Positions 53,718 to 63,068 are shown, numbered from the stretch's first letter. The stretch: DNA of 64,000 nt from Pseudemcibacter aquimaris (GCF_028869115.1 NZ_CP079800.1:1364001-1428000); one strand, 5' to 3'. Notes: a model not told the origin generated them from the letters alone. Program-made: numbers and translations.

Positions 53718-54532
53718 AAGGTATAGGCAACACCTAAGATGAAGCCGTAATCGAAGTTCTTTTCTACGGCGGGGTTGTCGGTAATTTTATCAGCAAGGGC
53801 AGTGATATTAGCTGATGTCATGACATTCCAGTGGTCATCGATCCTATAAACATATGTCATTGCCGCTTGATAATTTAAAATAGATCCATTGATATGGTAA
53901 GGATCAAGCGTGACTTCATTAGGGTTAGCAAGCGTCTTTAGATACGTTTGTTGGTCAATACCCCACATATGATTAGCCATTCTTTCACTTTGCCAGATCA
54001 ATGAAACGCTTGGCATAAAGGAATGGACACGGTTTCTTGTGCCTAACCTTAGGGTATAGTTTGCGGATAATTCCGTACCATTGCCACCAGTAAGGTTTTG
54101 TTGTGCGCTTAATGTCAGGGCGCCGAATATGGATTGATAACCGCCGCTCAAGCCGCCATCGAGGGTTAGTTTTCTTCTGCTATCACCGGGTCTCATGCGT
54201 GGGGAAATAAATCCATCAAGAAAAAAGTCACCTTCACGGAAATTGGTTACGCGTTTTATATGGTATCCAGCTCTTAAGCCACGAATGAATAGGTTTTTAC
54301 TACTGTAATCGATCATTGGGATCGGGGTGATGTCGACCTTTTCACCTTTAAAAGGGGAATTGCGAATGATCGCCCCGGCGCCAACAGACCATTTCCCATT
54401 TTCGTCTAATAAAAAGCGTTTGTAGTTCCAAAGACCTTCACTTGCTTTCTGGTGTTCTTTGTTATCAATTTCATCTTTGGCGAATGAAAGGCAAGGCAAT
54501 AATAATAAAATGACGAAAAGTAATTGTTTCAT
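53714..54532 (-). CDS. MipA/OmpV family outer-membrane protein
   Basis: A 272-residue outer-membrane barrel. Signal peptide ends LPCLSFAKDE. KWSVGAGAIIRNSPFKGEKVDITPIPMIDYSSKNLFIRG opens the family; the last residues form a beta strand ending in aromatic YTF. MipA/OmpV proteins are barrels linked to peptidoglycan enzymes or act as scaffolds or porins. The ATG at 54532 is chosen because it begins the signal peptide; an in-frame start at 54598 would place 22 extra residues before it. Confidence 0.85.
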   Translation of the reverse strand: MKQLLFVILLLLPCLSFAKDEIDNKEHQKASEGLWNYKRFLLDENGKWSVGAGAIIRNSPFKGEKVDITPIPMIDYSSKNLFIRGLRAGYHIKRVTNFREGDFFLDGFISPRMRPGDSRRKLTLDGGLSGGYQSIFGALTLSAQQNLTGGNGTELSANYTLRLGTRNRVHSFMPSVSLIWQSERMANHMWGIDQQTYLKTLANPNEVTLDPYHINGSILNYQAAMTYVYRIDDHWNVMTSANITALADKITDNPAVEKNFDYGFILGVAYTF

Positions 54533-54615
54533 GAAATAATAATGGCGCAAATTTGTTAAATTAAAGTTATCAGCAATATGTATGAACATCATGTTCAAAA
54601 TAAGGTTGCCCTTAA

Positions 54616-55257
54616 TTAAAGAGCTTTCCTGAACGTAAGGTTAATACGTTTATTTCCTGTTTTTGGATGATGTGCTGTCTCTAATTTTTTTACACCGTGA
54701 TAAAGACGTCTGGCAGGGCCGCCAAAAATTAAGAGATCACCTGAATGAAGTGGAATGTTTAGTGGTTTCCCGCCACGTGTTTCGCCAAAAATTTGAAATA
54801 TTGCACTGACGCCAAGTGACACCGATACAATCGGCTGGTCGAAATCTTGTTCATCTTGATCAATATGGGCTGTTAATCTGACGCCGGGTTCATAACGATT
54901 GATAAAACAGCTGTCGGCCACGAAATTATTAAAGCCTGCCTTCGCAGCGGCTTTTGAAATGATATTATTGATGTTCTGCGGAATGTCCGGCCAATTTTTT
55001 CCTGTGATAGGGTCGGACATTTCGTATCTGTATCCTTTTCGGTCGGAATACCATCCGCATTTGCCCATACTGCTGCCTGCGACGTTTATTTTTTTACCGC
55101 CGGGCGTTACCATATGACGAAAGGGAATTTCAGCAGTGACGTTTTTTACCACATCAAGAAATAATTCTTCATCAACATATGATCGAAATAGGAAAACACC
55201 TGGGGCGAGCTCTTCCATTGCTGGTGCAATTGTATCAAACAAATCATTTTGCATCAT
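54616..55257 (-). CDS. alkB: AlkB-type DNA/RNA demethylase
   Basis: Fe(II)/2-oxoglutarate dioxygenase that reverses N-alkyl lesions in nucleic acids. The 213-residue protein has the iron ligands in AHIDQDEQDF (HxD) and LYHGVKKLE, and the 2OG-binding RINLTFR at the end. GKCGWYSDRKGYRYE is the substrate-lid region typical of AlkB. It overlaps the upstream 2OG oxygenase gene by 14 bases (two ATGs in tandem at 55257 and 55254), so the two are translationally coupled. Confidence 0.92.
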   Translation of the reverse strand: MMQNDLFDTIAPAMEELAPGVFLFRSYVDEELFLDVVKNVTAEIPFRHMVTPGGKKINVAGSSMGKCGWYSDRKGYRYEMSDPITGKNWPDIPQNINNIISKAAAKAGFNNFVADSCFINRYEPGVRLTAHIDQDEQDFDQPIVSVSLGVSAIFQIFGETRGGKPLNIPLHSGDLLIFGGPARRLYHGVKKLETAHHPKTGNKRINLTFRKAL

Positions 55258-55921
55258 GAAGTATTATTCCTAGTGTATGTCTTCTGCCACTACGTACTTT
55301 GCTGACGCCATGACGTAATTTTGCCCTATAATAACCGCGTGATCCTTGTTTGGGAAATTCATTTACAGCAAAAATTATGGCTTCGCCTTGTTTTAAATTT
55401 TCAACATGAGCAACAGATTGCATGCGTGGTCTTTGTTCAACCAGTGTAAACTCACCACCAGAATAATCATTTGAATCTGATAACATGATGGCGACTTGGT
55501 ATGGGAAATGGATTTCACCGTATAAATCTTGATGCAATGTATTAAAATCATCCGGTCCATATTTTAGGATTAATGGAGTAGGGCGGGTTTGATCATTGTC
55601 ATGGCATTTTTTTAAATAGTCATCGTGATTATCTGGATATAGGTCGTTGCGTTCTAATCTTGCTGACCACTCTTTCGCAACTGGCCTTAATTCTTGATAA
55701 AAATGCTGTCTTAATTTTGTGATTATTTCGGGTAGTGGATATGAATAATATTTATATTCGCCTTGTCCGAAATTGTAGCGTTTCATATTTATGGTACTGC
55801 GATAAATATCACTGTTATAGTGATCACAAATTTCCTTGCATTTCCCTGGGGTTAACACACCGCTTAATTTTACAAAACCGTTTTGCAAAAGTTGGTTTTT
55901 CCAGTTCGTTTGTGCTTGCAT
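55244..55921 (-). CDS. 2OG-Fe(II) oxygenase, Oxygenase-NA type
   Basis: A 225-residue dioxygenase. Iron ligands are in LHQDLYGE (HxD) and LRHGVSKVRSG, followed by RRHTLGIILHDA, which is the fixed C-terminal block of the Oxygenase-NA family (PF09859), predicted to act on nucleic acids and often found beside alkB. FVKLSGVLTPGKCKEIC is the N-terminal landmark. The ATG at 55921 with GAAGGAAT upstream is preferred over one at 55963. Together with alkB it forms a probable alkylation-repair or base-modification pair. Confidence 0.85.
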   Translation of the reverse strand: MQAQTNWKNQLLQNGFVKLSGVLTPGKCKEICDHYNSDIYRSTINMKRYNFGQGEYKYYSYPLPEIITKLRQHFYQELRPVAKEWSARLERNDLYPDNHDDYLKKCHDNDQTRPTPLILKYGPDDFNTLHQDLYGEIHFPYQVAIMLSDSNDYSGGEFTLVEQRPRMQSVAHVENLKQGEAIIFAVNEFPKQGSRGYYRAKLRHGVSKVRSGRRHTLGIILHDAK

Positions 55922-55970
55922 GATGGGCGATTCCTTCTTAATGTCGTAACAATATAACAACAACAGGATG

Positions 55971-55989
55971 GCAACTATCCGAAAGTTGC
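55971..55989. promoter_or_regulatory. Small dyad before amidohydrolase 1
   Basis: GCAACT-N7-AGTTGC lies in the 99-base gap between the oxygenase and amidohydrolase genes. It could be an operator for either. Confidence 0.4.
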
Positions 55990-56020
55990 GAAATTATAAA
56001 ATGGGACATGGGAGAAAACA

Positions 56021-57724
56021 TTGTTTTTCAAGAATAAACTTTTAATCGGGGCCGCTAGTCTTGTGCTTGCTGCCTGCGGTGGAGCAGATCAATCATCTGA
56101 AACGGCAAGTGCGTCGTGCGAGGCAGCAGATACCGTTTTTCATAATACGCTTATTTACGTAGCGGATGATGCCAACTCAACAGCCGAAGCAGTAGCGGTT
56201 AAGGACAGCAAGATCGTATTTGTTGGCAGTAATGCGGACGCGGCAAATTATATGTGTGGGGATGCGCGTGTAATCGATATGGCGGGTAAATTTATGTATC
56301 CTGGATTTACCGACAGCCATCAGCATTTGGCCGGGATCGGTGTACGTCAGAAAAACGTCAACCTAATGAATATTACAACGCTGGCCGCAACAGTAAAACG
56401 CATTGAAGAATATGCGGAAGATGTCGACGAAGGCGATTGGATTTTAGGACGTGGTTGGATCGAAAGCGATTGGACCGATGAACAGCGTTTCTTAACAAGG
56501 CACGATGTTGATTATTTTAGCGCGGATAAACCGCTTTATATCCGTCGCGCGGATGGTGTGTCGGCCTTTGCCAATTCGAAAGCATTTGAAATCGCGGGTA
56601 TTACTAAAGATACACCGGATCCATATGGCGGGACAATTGAACGTGATGAAAATGGTGAACCGACAGGTTATTTGATTGCCCGTGCTATGCCATTGATTGA
56701 AAAACATCTGCCAGCAGAAGATTATGCATATGTAAAAGATTCCGTTGAACGTGGTCTTAAATATAACGCAAGTCTTGGTTGGACACAGACACAAGATGCG
56801 GGCATGTATATGGAAGAGTTAAAAGCGCTTAAAGAAATTCAATCAGAAGGTAATCAGCTTCATCGCGTATATGCAGCAATCGAGTTATCCGAAGCATGGG
56901 ATATCTTGAACAGTGGTCGTGAACTTCCTGAAGATAATATGATTACCGTACGTGGAATTAAAATGTATATCGATGGTACATTGGGCTCACGCGGTGCTGC
57001 GCTTCTTGAAAATTATTCAGATGCGGATAATAGCGGGCTTATCACCCGTAAAAAAGAAGTGCTTATGCCAGTAATGCAGGAAGCACTTCGCAAAGGATTT
57101 CAAATTGAAATTCATGCGATTGGTGACCGTGCGAACCGTGTGATCCTTGATTGGTATCAAGAAGCATTTGATAGCGTATCAAAAGAAGAATGGATGGAAG
57201 ATAACCCAAGATGGCGTATGGAACATGCGCAGATCATTCACCCGGACGATCAAACGAGGTTTATTGATTTGGGAATTATCCCATCTATGCAACCAAGTCA
57301 CGCGATTGGCGACCTTCACTTTGCGATGGACCGCTTGGGACCAGACCGGATTTCATATGCATATCCTTGGAAAACAATGGTAAACCTTGGTGCCAAGGTC
57401 ATTGGTGGATCAGACAGTCCGGTTGAAATTGGTGACCCACGTATTGAATTTTATGCTGCGGTTGCCCGTAAAGACTTAACCGGTTATTCCGGCGAAGGTT
57501 GGCATCCTGAACTGGCGTTAAGTCGTGATGAAGCGCTGAAAATGTTCACAGCATGGCCGGCATATGCATCATTCCGTGAAGATGTACTTGGTACAGTTGA
57601 AGTAGGGAAATTTGCTGATTTTACTGTCTTTAACAAAGATATCATGACCATTCCTGTTGAGGAAATTATGGAAAGTGAAAATGTAATGACAGTTGTCGGA
57701 GGAAACATCACCTATGAAAAATAA
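56021..57724 (+). CDS. YtcJ-type amidohydrolase lipoprotein 1
   Basis: A 567-residue exported metal-dependent hydrolase. Start is TTG at 56021 after GGGAGAAAACA. Signal peptide ends with LVLAAC (lipid Cys19), followed by Gly. The amidohydrolase-3 (YtcJ-like) landmarks are FTDSHQHL (H-x-H metal site, His100 and His102), LGRGWIESDW, GTLGSRGAAL, IHAIGDRANR, HAQIIHPDD and GGSDSPVEIGDPR (the catalytic Asp). Probably an outer-membrane-anchored hydrolase of amides or cyclic ureas facing the periplasm; the substrate is unknown. First of four paralogues in a row. Its last codons contain the ATG of the next gene. Confidence 0.88.
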   Translation: MFFKNKLLIGAASLVLAACGGADQSSETASASCEAADTVFHNTLIYVADDANSTAEAVAVKDSKIVFVGSNADAANYMCGDARVIDMAGKFMYPGFTDSHQHLAGIGVRQKNVNLMNITTLAATVKRIEEYAEDVDEGDWILGRGWIESDWTDEQRFLTRHDVDYFSADKPLYIRRADGVSAFANSKAFEIAGITKDTPDPYGGTIERDENGEPTGYLIARAMPLIEKHLPAEDYAYVKDSVERGLKYNASLGWTQTQDAGMYMEELKALKEIQSEGNQLHRVYAAIELSEAWDILNSGRELPEDNMITVRGIKMYIDGTLGSRGAALLENYSDADNSGLITRKKEVLMPVMQEALRKGFQIEIHAIGDRANRVILDWYQEAFDSVSKEEWMEDNPRWRMEHAQIIHPDDQTRFIDLGIIPSMQPSHAIGDLHFAMDRLGPDRISYAYPWKTMVNLGAKVIGGSDSPVEIGDPRIEFYAAVARKDLTGYSGEGWHPELALSRDEALKMFTAWPAYASFREDVLGTVEVGKFADFTVFNKDIMTIPVEEIMESENVMTVVGGNITYEK

Positions 57725-59414
57725 ATTGTTAATCGGGGTGGCAAGTCTTGCACTTGCCGCTTGCGGGGGATCAGAGCAATCATCAGAAATGGCCGCAGCG
57801 GAATGCGTTACGGCTGATATGGTGATGCATAATACAACCATTTATACCGCAAATGATGATCAATGGACGGCCCAGGCCGTAGCGACATTAGGTGATAAAA
57901 TTATTTATGTCGGTGATAACGCTGGCGCAGAAAAATATATGTGCGGCGAAGCCGATATTATGGATATGTCTGGTAAATATGTTTATGCCGGATTTACTGA
58001 CAGTCACCAACATGTTGAAGGGGTCGGCAAAAGACCAAAGACATTAAGTCTTTTTGGAATTAGTACATTAAAAGAAACTGTTGATGCGATTGAAGCATTT
58101 GCCGCCAATGTGCCTGCGGGTGATTGGGTGCAGGGTCGTGGTTGGATCGAACGTGAATGGACGGACGAGGAACGTTTTCTAACCAAACATGATGTTGACC
58201 CGTTCACAGCGGATAAACCACTGTTTATGCCGCGTGCGGACGGTGTTTCGGCGCTTGTGAATAGTAAGGCATTGGAACTAGCGGGTATTACAAAAGATAC
58301 GCCCGACCCACAAGGCGGGAAATTTGAACGCGATGCAGACGGCACGCCAAATGGATATATCCTTGCCACGGCCATGAGCATTTTTCGCGACATTATTCCA
58401 CCGGAAACTCGTGAATATAAAAAAGACAGCCTGACACAGGGTATGTATGAAAATGCCAAGATGGGATGGACCAATACCCAAGATGCAGGTATGCCATACG
58501 TCAATGTGGAACTAATAAAAGAAATCCACGCAGAAGGCGGTATGTCCACACGTATTTATGCAGCGGCAAATGTTGCAGAAGCTTGGACAATTCTTGAACG
58601 TGGTCGTGAAGTAACAGAAGACAATATGTTCGATCTACGTGGTATTAAGGTTTATATCGACGGAACACTTGGTTCACGAGGTGCGGCACTTCTTGAAAAT
58701 TATAGTGACGCAGATCACAATGGTTTCATGAACCGCACGACCAAGGAAGAACTTGAGCCGATCCTGCGTGAAGCACTCCGTAAAGGAATTCAGGTTGAAA
58801 CCCATGTGATTGGTGACCGTGCAGTAAGATCATTACTTGATTGGTACGAGGAAGCATTTAATGATGTGCCAAATGAAGAGTGGGCGGTTCCAGACCCACG
58901 CTGGCGACTTGAACACGCACAAATCATCCCGGCGGAAGATCAGGAAAGATTTGTAAATCTTGGAATTATCCCTTCTATGCAGCCATCACATGGCATTGGT
59001 GATTTGAATTTTGCGCCGGACCGACTTGGCCCTGACCGTCTTGGTCATGCGTATCCCTGGCAACAACTTGTTGATCGTGGTCTTATGATCCTTGGTGGTT
59101 CTGATGCACCGGTTGAAATGGGTGATCCGCGCATTGAATTTTATGCAGCGGTGGCGCGTAAAAGACTTGATGGATCATCTGGTGAGGGATGGCATCCGGA
59201 ATTGGCGGTAAACCGCGAAACAGCGCTTAAAATGTTTACAATTTGGCCTGCGCACGGCGCATTCCAAGAAGATATCCGTGGATCGGTAGAAGTAGGTAAA
59301 TATGCTGATTTTACCGTTTTTGATAAAGATTGGTTAAAGGTGCCGGAAGCCGAAATTCTGACATCTGAAAACCTAATGACCATAGTGGGTGGAAAAATTA
59401 CCTATGAAAAATAA
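57714..59414 (+). CDS. YtcJ-type amidohydrolase lipoprotein 2
   Basis: A 566-residue paralogue with signal peptide ending LALAAC. GFTDSHQHVEGVG carries the H-x-H site; HVIGDRAVRSLLDWYEEAF, HAQIIPAEDQ and GGSDAPVEMGDPR follow. The ATG at 57714 overlaps the end of gene 1 by 11 bases, with GGAGG about 10 bases upstream inside gene 1. An earlier TTG (57693) is less likely. It is closest to amidohydrolase 3, with an almost identical 5' part. Confidence 0.88.
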   Translation: MKNKLLIGVASLALAACGGSEQSSEMAAAECVTADMVMHNTTIYTANDDQWTAQAVATLGDKIIYVGDNAGAEKYMCGEADIMDMSGKYVYAGFTDSHQHVEGVGKRPKTLSLFGISTLKETVDAIEAFAANVPAGDWVQGRGWIEREWTDEERFLTKHDVDPFTADKPLFMPRADGVSALVNSKALELAGITKDTPDPQGGKFERDADGTPNGYILATAMSIFRDIIPPETREYKKDSLTQGMYENAKMGWTNTQDAGMPYVNVELIKEIHAEGGMSTRIYAAANVAEAWTILERGREVTEDNMFDLRGIKVYIDGTLGSRGAALLENYSDADHNGFMNRTTKEELEPILREALRKGIQVETHVIGDRAVRSLLDWYEEAFNDVPNEEWAVPDPRWRLEHAQIIPAEDQERFVNLGIIPSMQPSHGIGDLNFAPDRLGPDRLGHAYPWQQLVDRGLMILGGSDAPVEMGDPRIEFYAAVARKRLDGSSGEGWHPELAVNRETALKMFTIWPAHGAFQEDIRGSVEVGKYADFTVFDKDWLKVPEAEILTSENLMTIVGGKITYEK

Positions 59415-61104
59415 AATGTTACTAGGGGTGGCAAGTCTTGCACTTGCCGCTTGCGGGGGATCAGAGCAATCATCAGAAATGGCCGCGGTGGAATGTATCG
59501 CTGCTGATATGGTGATGCATAATACAACCATTTATACCGCAAATGATGATCAATGGACGGCCCAGGCCGTCGCGACATTAGGTGATAAAATTATTTATGT
59601 GGGTGATAACGCTGGCGCAGAAAAATATATGTGCGGCGAAGCCGATATTATGGATATGTCTGGTAAATATGTTTACGCCGGACTTACCGATGCCCACCAA
59701 CATGTTGAAGGCTTGGGTAAGCGTACCAAAAACCTGAATTTGTTTGGTATCCCCACGTTACGAGAGACCGTAGACACAATTGAAAATTTCGCAGGTACTA
59801 TTCCGGATGGGGAATGGGTGCAAGGTCGTAGCTGGATTGAACGGGAATGGACAGACGAGAAAAGATTTTTAAATAAACATGATGTTGATCCATTCACAGC
59901 CAATAAACCGTTATTTATGCCACGTGCAGATGGCGTGTCGGCACTTGTGAACAGTAAGGCGCTTGAACTTGCTGGAATTACCAAAGACACACCTGATCCA
60001 CTTGGCGGAAAATTTGAACGCGAAGCGGATGGTACACCAAATGGTTACATCCTTGCGACAGCGATGGATATTTTCCGCGCCATTATTCCACCGGAAACAC
60101 CAGCTTATAAGAAAGACAGTGTAAAACGGGGAATGTATGAAAATGCCAAAATGGGATGGACGCAAACACAGGATGCGGGCATGCCATATGATGTTGTGGA
60201 ACTTGTTAAAGAAATTCACGCTGAAGGCGGCATGCTGACCCGTATTTATGCTGCTGCCAATGTTGGTGAAGCATGGACCATTTTGGAACGCGGCCGTGAA
60301 GTGACCGATGATAATATGTTCGATCTTCGAGGTATTAAGGTTTATATCGATGGCACATTGGGATCACGAGGTGCGGCGATGATTGAAAACTATGCTGACG
60401 GTGATCATAATGGTTTTATGAACCGCACAACCAAAGAAGAGCTTGAACCGATCCTGCGTGAAGCATTACGTAAAGGAATTCAGGTTGAAACTCATGTGAT
60501 CGGTGACCGCGCGGTAAGATCGCTTATGGATTGGTACGAAGAAGCATACCGCGATGTACCAAAATCCGAACGCGCAATTGAAGAACCGCGTTGGCGACTT
60601 GAACATGCGCAGATTATTCAGCCAATTGATCAATTGCGATTTAAACCGTTAGGTATTATTCCGTCAATGCAACCAAGCCACGGTATTGGTGACCTTAACT
60701 TTGCACCGGACCGTCTTGGCGCTGAACGTCTTGCATATTCATATCCATGGCAATCACTGATTGATCAGGGCAATATCATTGCTGCTGGATCAGATGCGCC
60801 TGCGGAAATTGGTGATCCACGCATTGAATTTTTCGCGGCTATCGAACGTACTAGGCTTGACGGGTCATCTGGGGATGGATGGCATCCAGAACTTGCAGTA
60901 TCACGCAATACGGCATTAAAGATGTTTACAATTTGGCCTGCTGTTGCAGCGTTTCAAGAACACCTTCGTGGCAGTGTTGAGGTTGGTAAGTATGCTGACT
61001 TTACAGTCACGGACCGCGATTGGATGACTGTACCGGCCGCTGATATTTTAACGTCAGAAAACCTTATGACGATTGTTGGTGGAAAAATCACTTATCAAAA
61101 ATAA
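59404..61104 (+). CDS. YtcJ-type amidohydrolase lipoprotein 3
   Basis: A 566-residue paralogue, equal in length to number 2. Lipobox LALAAC. Metal sites GLTDAHQHVEGLG, HVIGDRAVRSLMDWYEEAY, HAQIIQPIDQ, and AGSDAPAEIGDPR. The ATG at 59404 again overlaps the previous stop in the same way as at 57714. The first about 280 bases are nearly identical to gene 2, whereas later parts differ at many third positions. The gene ends ITYQK, not ITYEK, so the ATG at the junction is lost, and a terminator follows. Confidence 0.88.
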   Translation: MKNKMLLGVASLALAACGGSEQSSEMAAVECIAADMVMHNTTIYTANDDQWTAQAVATLGDKIIYVGDNAGAEKYMCGEADIMDMSGKYVYAGLTDAHQHVEGLGKRTKNLNLFGIPTLRETVDTIENFAGTIPDGEWVQGRSWIEREWTDEKRFLNKHDVDPFTANKPLFMPRADGVSALVNSKALELAGITKDTPDPLGGKFEREADGTPNGYILATAMDIFRAIIPPETPAYKKDSVKRGMYENAKMGWTQTQDAGMPYDVVELVKEIHAEGGMLTRIYAAANVGEAWTILERGREVTDDNMFDLRGIKVYIDGTLGSRGAAMIENYADGDHNGFMNRTTKEELEPILREALRKGIQVETHVIGDRAVRSLMDWYEEAYRDVPKSERAIEEPRWRLEHAQIIQPIDQLRFKPLGIIPSMQPSHGIGDLNFAPDRLGAERLAYSYPWQSLIDQGNIIAAGSDAPAEIGDPRIEFFAAIERTRLDGSSGDGWHPELAVSRNTALKMFTIWPAVAAFQEHLRGSVEVGKYADFTVTDRDWMTVPAADILTSENLMTIVGGKITYQK

Positions 61105-61110
61105 TAATTT

Positions 61111-61150
61111 TCGATCAATCATGTACCAAAAGTAATGATTGGTCGATTAT
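61111..61150 (+). terminator. Terminator-like hairpin after amidohydrolase 3
   Basis: TCGATCAATCAT (61111-61122) pairs with ATGATTGGTCGA (61135-61146), 12 bases with one G-T, followed by TTATTTG. It separates the first three genes from the fourth. Confidence 0.65.
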
Positions 61151-61165
61151 TTGTCATCTAATGAC

Positions 61166-61215
61166 GATGAATATGGCTTGCTTAAAATTGATTATTTTAT
61201 AAAGTCATATTCATC
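61166..61215 (+). promoter_or_regulatory. Leader stem-loop of amidohydrolase 4
   Basis: GATGAATATG and CATATTCATC form a perfect 10-base stem with a 30-base loop, ending 6 bases before the AGGGGG ribosome site of the next gene. It could be an operator or a leader structure. Confidence 0.55.
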
Positions 61216-61233
61216 AATATAGGGGGAACAATT

Positions 61234-62931
61234 ATGGGAAAAATATCAATGAAAAAAACGTTATTGTCTGTATCCGCACTTGTTGCATCTTTTGCAATGG
61301 GAAGCGTTGCAAATGCTGCGTGTAAAGACGCGGATATGGTAATTTACAACACCAAAATTTATACGGTGAATAAAGAACAACCAACCGCCGAAGCTGTTGT
61401 CGTAAAAGACAGCAAAATTGTTCATGTGGGCTCAAACGCCAGCATTCAGGATTATATGTGTGGTAGTGCGGCGCTTTATAATCTTGAAGGACGTTATGTA
61501 TATCCGGGTTTTACTGACGCACATGTTCACGTAAAAAATATTGGTCGCCGTGAATACCTTCTAAACTTACAAGGTATTGATGATCTTCAAACCATGATCG
61601 ATAAAACCCGCGAATATGCCGCAGGTGTAAAAGACGGTGAATGGTTGCAAGGTGGTCGCTGGATCGAGAAAAAATGGCCGGAAAAACGTTTTCCAACCCG
61701 TCATGACATTGATCCGTTCACAAAAAATAAGCCGGTTTATTTAAAACGTGCTGCTGGCCATTCGATCCTGACCAATTCAAAAGGTCTGGAAATAGCCGGA
61801 ATTACCCGTGATACGCCGGATCCTGATGGCGGTCATATCGTAAAGGACGAAAATGGCGAACCAACAGGCATGCTTGTTGATAATGCAATGGAACTGATCG
61901 AAAGACATATTCCAGAAGCAAGCTATGAACAGGAAAAAGCATACATCCAAGCGGGTATCGATTTTATGACCCGTATGGGCTGGACGCAAATTCAGGAAGC
62001 AGGCGGAAGCTATGCTGATGTTGAAATTATTAAAGACATCCATTCCGAAGGAAAACTTGGTACACGTATGTATTATGCGATGTGGATGGGTGAAGAAGGT
62101 AATCGCCTGATCCGTGAGGGTCGTCAGATTTCAGAAGATAACATGATCGACATCGCAGGTATTAAATATATGGCTGATGGCGCGCTCGGATCACGTGGTG
62201 CGGCGATGCTTGAACCATATAGTGATGATCCGCATAACCATGGTCTTGTGCTCATGAAACGCGAAACATCTGTACCAGTACTTATTGAGGCGTTGAAAAA
62301 GGGTATTCAAATTGAAACACACGCCATTGGTGACGCCGCGAACCGTGACGTACTTAACTTTTATGAAGAAGCCTTTAATGCCGTACCACCAGAAGAGCGT
62401 CATTTCGCAGACCCACGCTGGCGTATTGAACATGCACAGATCATTCATCCGGATGATCAGCAGCGTTTCATCGACCTTGGTGTGATTATGGCGATTGAAC
62501 CATCAACGGTGAAGGGTGATCTTTATTTCGCGATTGACCGTATTCAGTCAAACCGTCTTAATTACGCTTATCTTTGGAAATCAATGATGGAAAAAGGTGC
62601 GGTTGTTGCTGCGGGAACAGATGCACCGGTTGAAATTGGTGATCCACGTATTGAATTTTATTCACTTATCCAACGTACGGATTGGAACGGTTACCATAAC
62701 AAAGATTGGCATGTGGAAGAACGCATTACACGCGAAGCAGCGCTTGAGATGTTAACATTAACCAATGCATATGCCGCCCGTCAGGAAGATATCCGTGGAT
62801 CAATCGAGGTAGGGAAGTTAGCTGACTTTACCATTTTTGACCGTGATATTATGGAAGGCGCGCCGATTAAAGTGATGGACGCAACCAATGTTATGACAGT
62901 TGTTGGCGGTAAAATTACTTATCAAAAATAA
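61234..62931 (+). CDS. YtcJ-type amidohydrolase 4, soluble exported
   Basis: A 565-residue paralogue with an ordinary Sec signal peptide (ending GSVANAAC) and no lipobox, so probably soluble in the periplasm, unlike numbers 1-3. FTDAHVHVKNIG keeps H-x-H; ETHAIGDAANRDVLNFY, HAQIIHPDDQ and AGTDAPVEIGDPR complete the site. AGGGGGAAC lies 7 bases before the ATG at 61234. It is more distant from the others: PEKRFPTRHDIDPFTKNKP and a longer MLEPYSDDPHNHG. It has its own leader, so it is probably transcribed separately. Confidence 0.88.
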   Translation: MGKISMKKTLLSVSALVASFAMGSVANAACKDADMVIYNTKIYTVNKEQPTAEAVVVKDSKIVHVGSNASIQDYMCGSAALYNLEGRYVYPGFTDAHVHVKNIGRREYLLNLQGIDDLQTMIDKTREYAAGVKDGEWLQGGRWIEKKWPEKRFPTRHDIDPFTKNKPVYLKRAAGHSILTNSKGLEIAGITRDTPDPDGGHIVKDENGEPTGMLVDNAMELIERHIPEASYEQEKAYIQAGIDFMTRMGWTQIQEAGGSYADVEIIKDIHSEGKLGTRMYYAMWMGEEGNRLIREGRQISEDNMIDIAGIKYMADGALGSRGAAMLEPYSDDPHNHGLVLMKRETSVPVLIEALKKGIQIETHAIGDAANRDVLNFYEEAFNAVPPEERHFADPRWRIEHAQIIHPDDQQRFIDLGVIMAIEPSTVKGDLYFAIDRIQSNRLNYAYLWKSMMEKGAVVAAGTDAPVEIGDPRIEFYSLIQRTDWNGYHNKDWHVEERITREAALEMLTLTNAYAARQEDIRGSIEVGKLADFTIFDRDIMEGAPIKVMDATNVMTVVGGKITYQK

Positions 62932-62971
62932 TGTAGCTGATTTTACATTATTCAATAAACATATTATGATG

Positions 62972-63005
62972 ATCCTGGCGGAGTATTTCGCCGGGATTTT
63001 TTTGT
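62972..63005 (+). terminator. Terminator of amidohydrolase 4
   Basis: ATCCTGGCG/CGCCGGGAT, nine pairs with one G-T, then TTTTTTT. Confidence 0.88.
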
Positions 63006-63068
63006 ATATGTTTGTAAGTGTTCTGTTGCGTACTGTGTTGATGGAAAGCAATGATATTGGAGGCATAT

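Noticed and set aside
58004-58549. 181-codon minus-strand frame inside amidohydrolase 2
   Set aside because: Antisense shadow of a well-supported gene; no ribosome site and no family resemblance.
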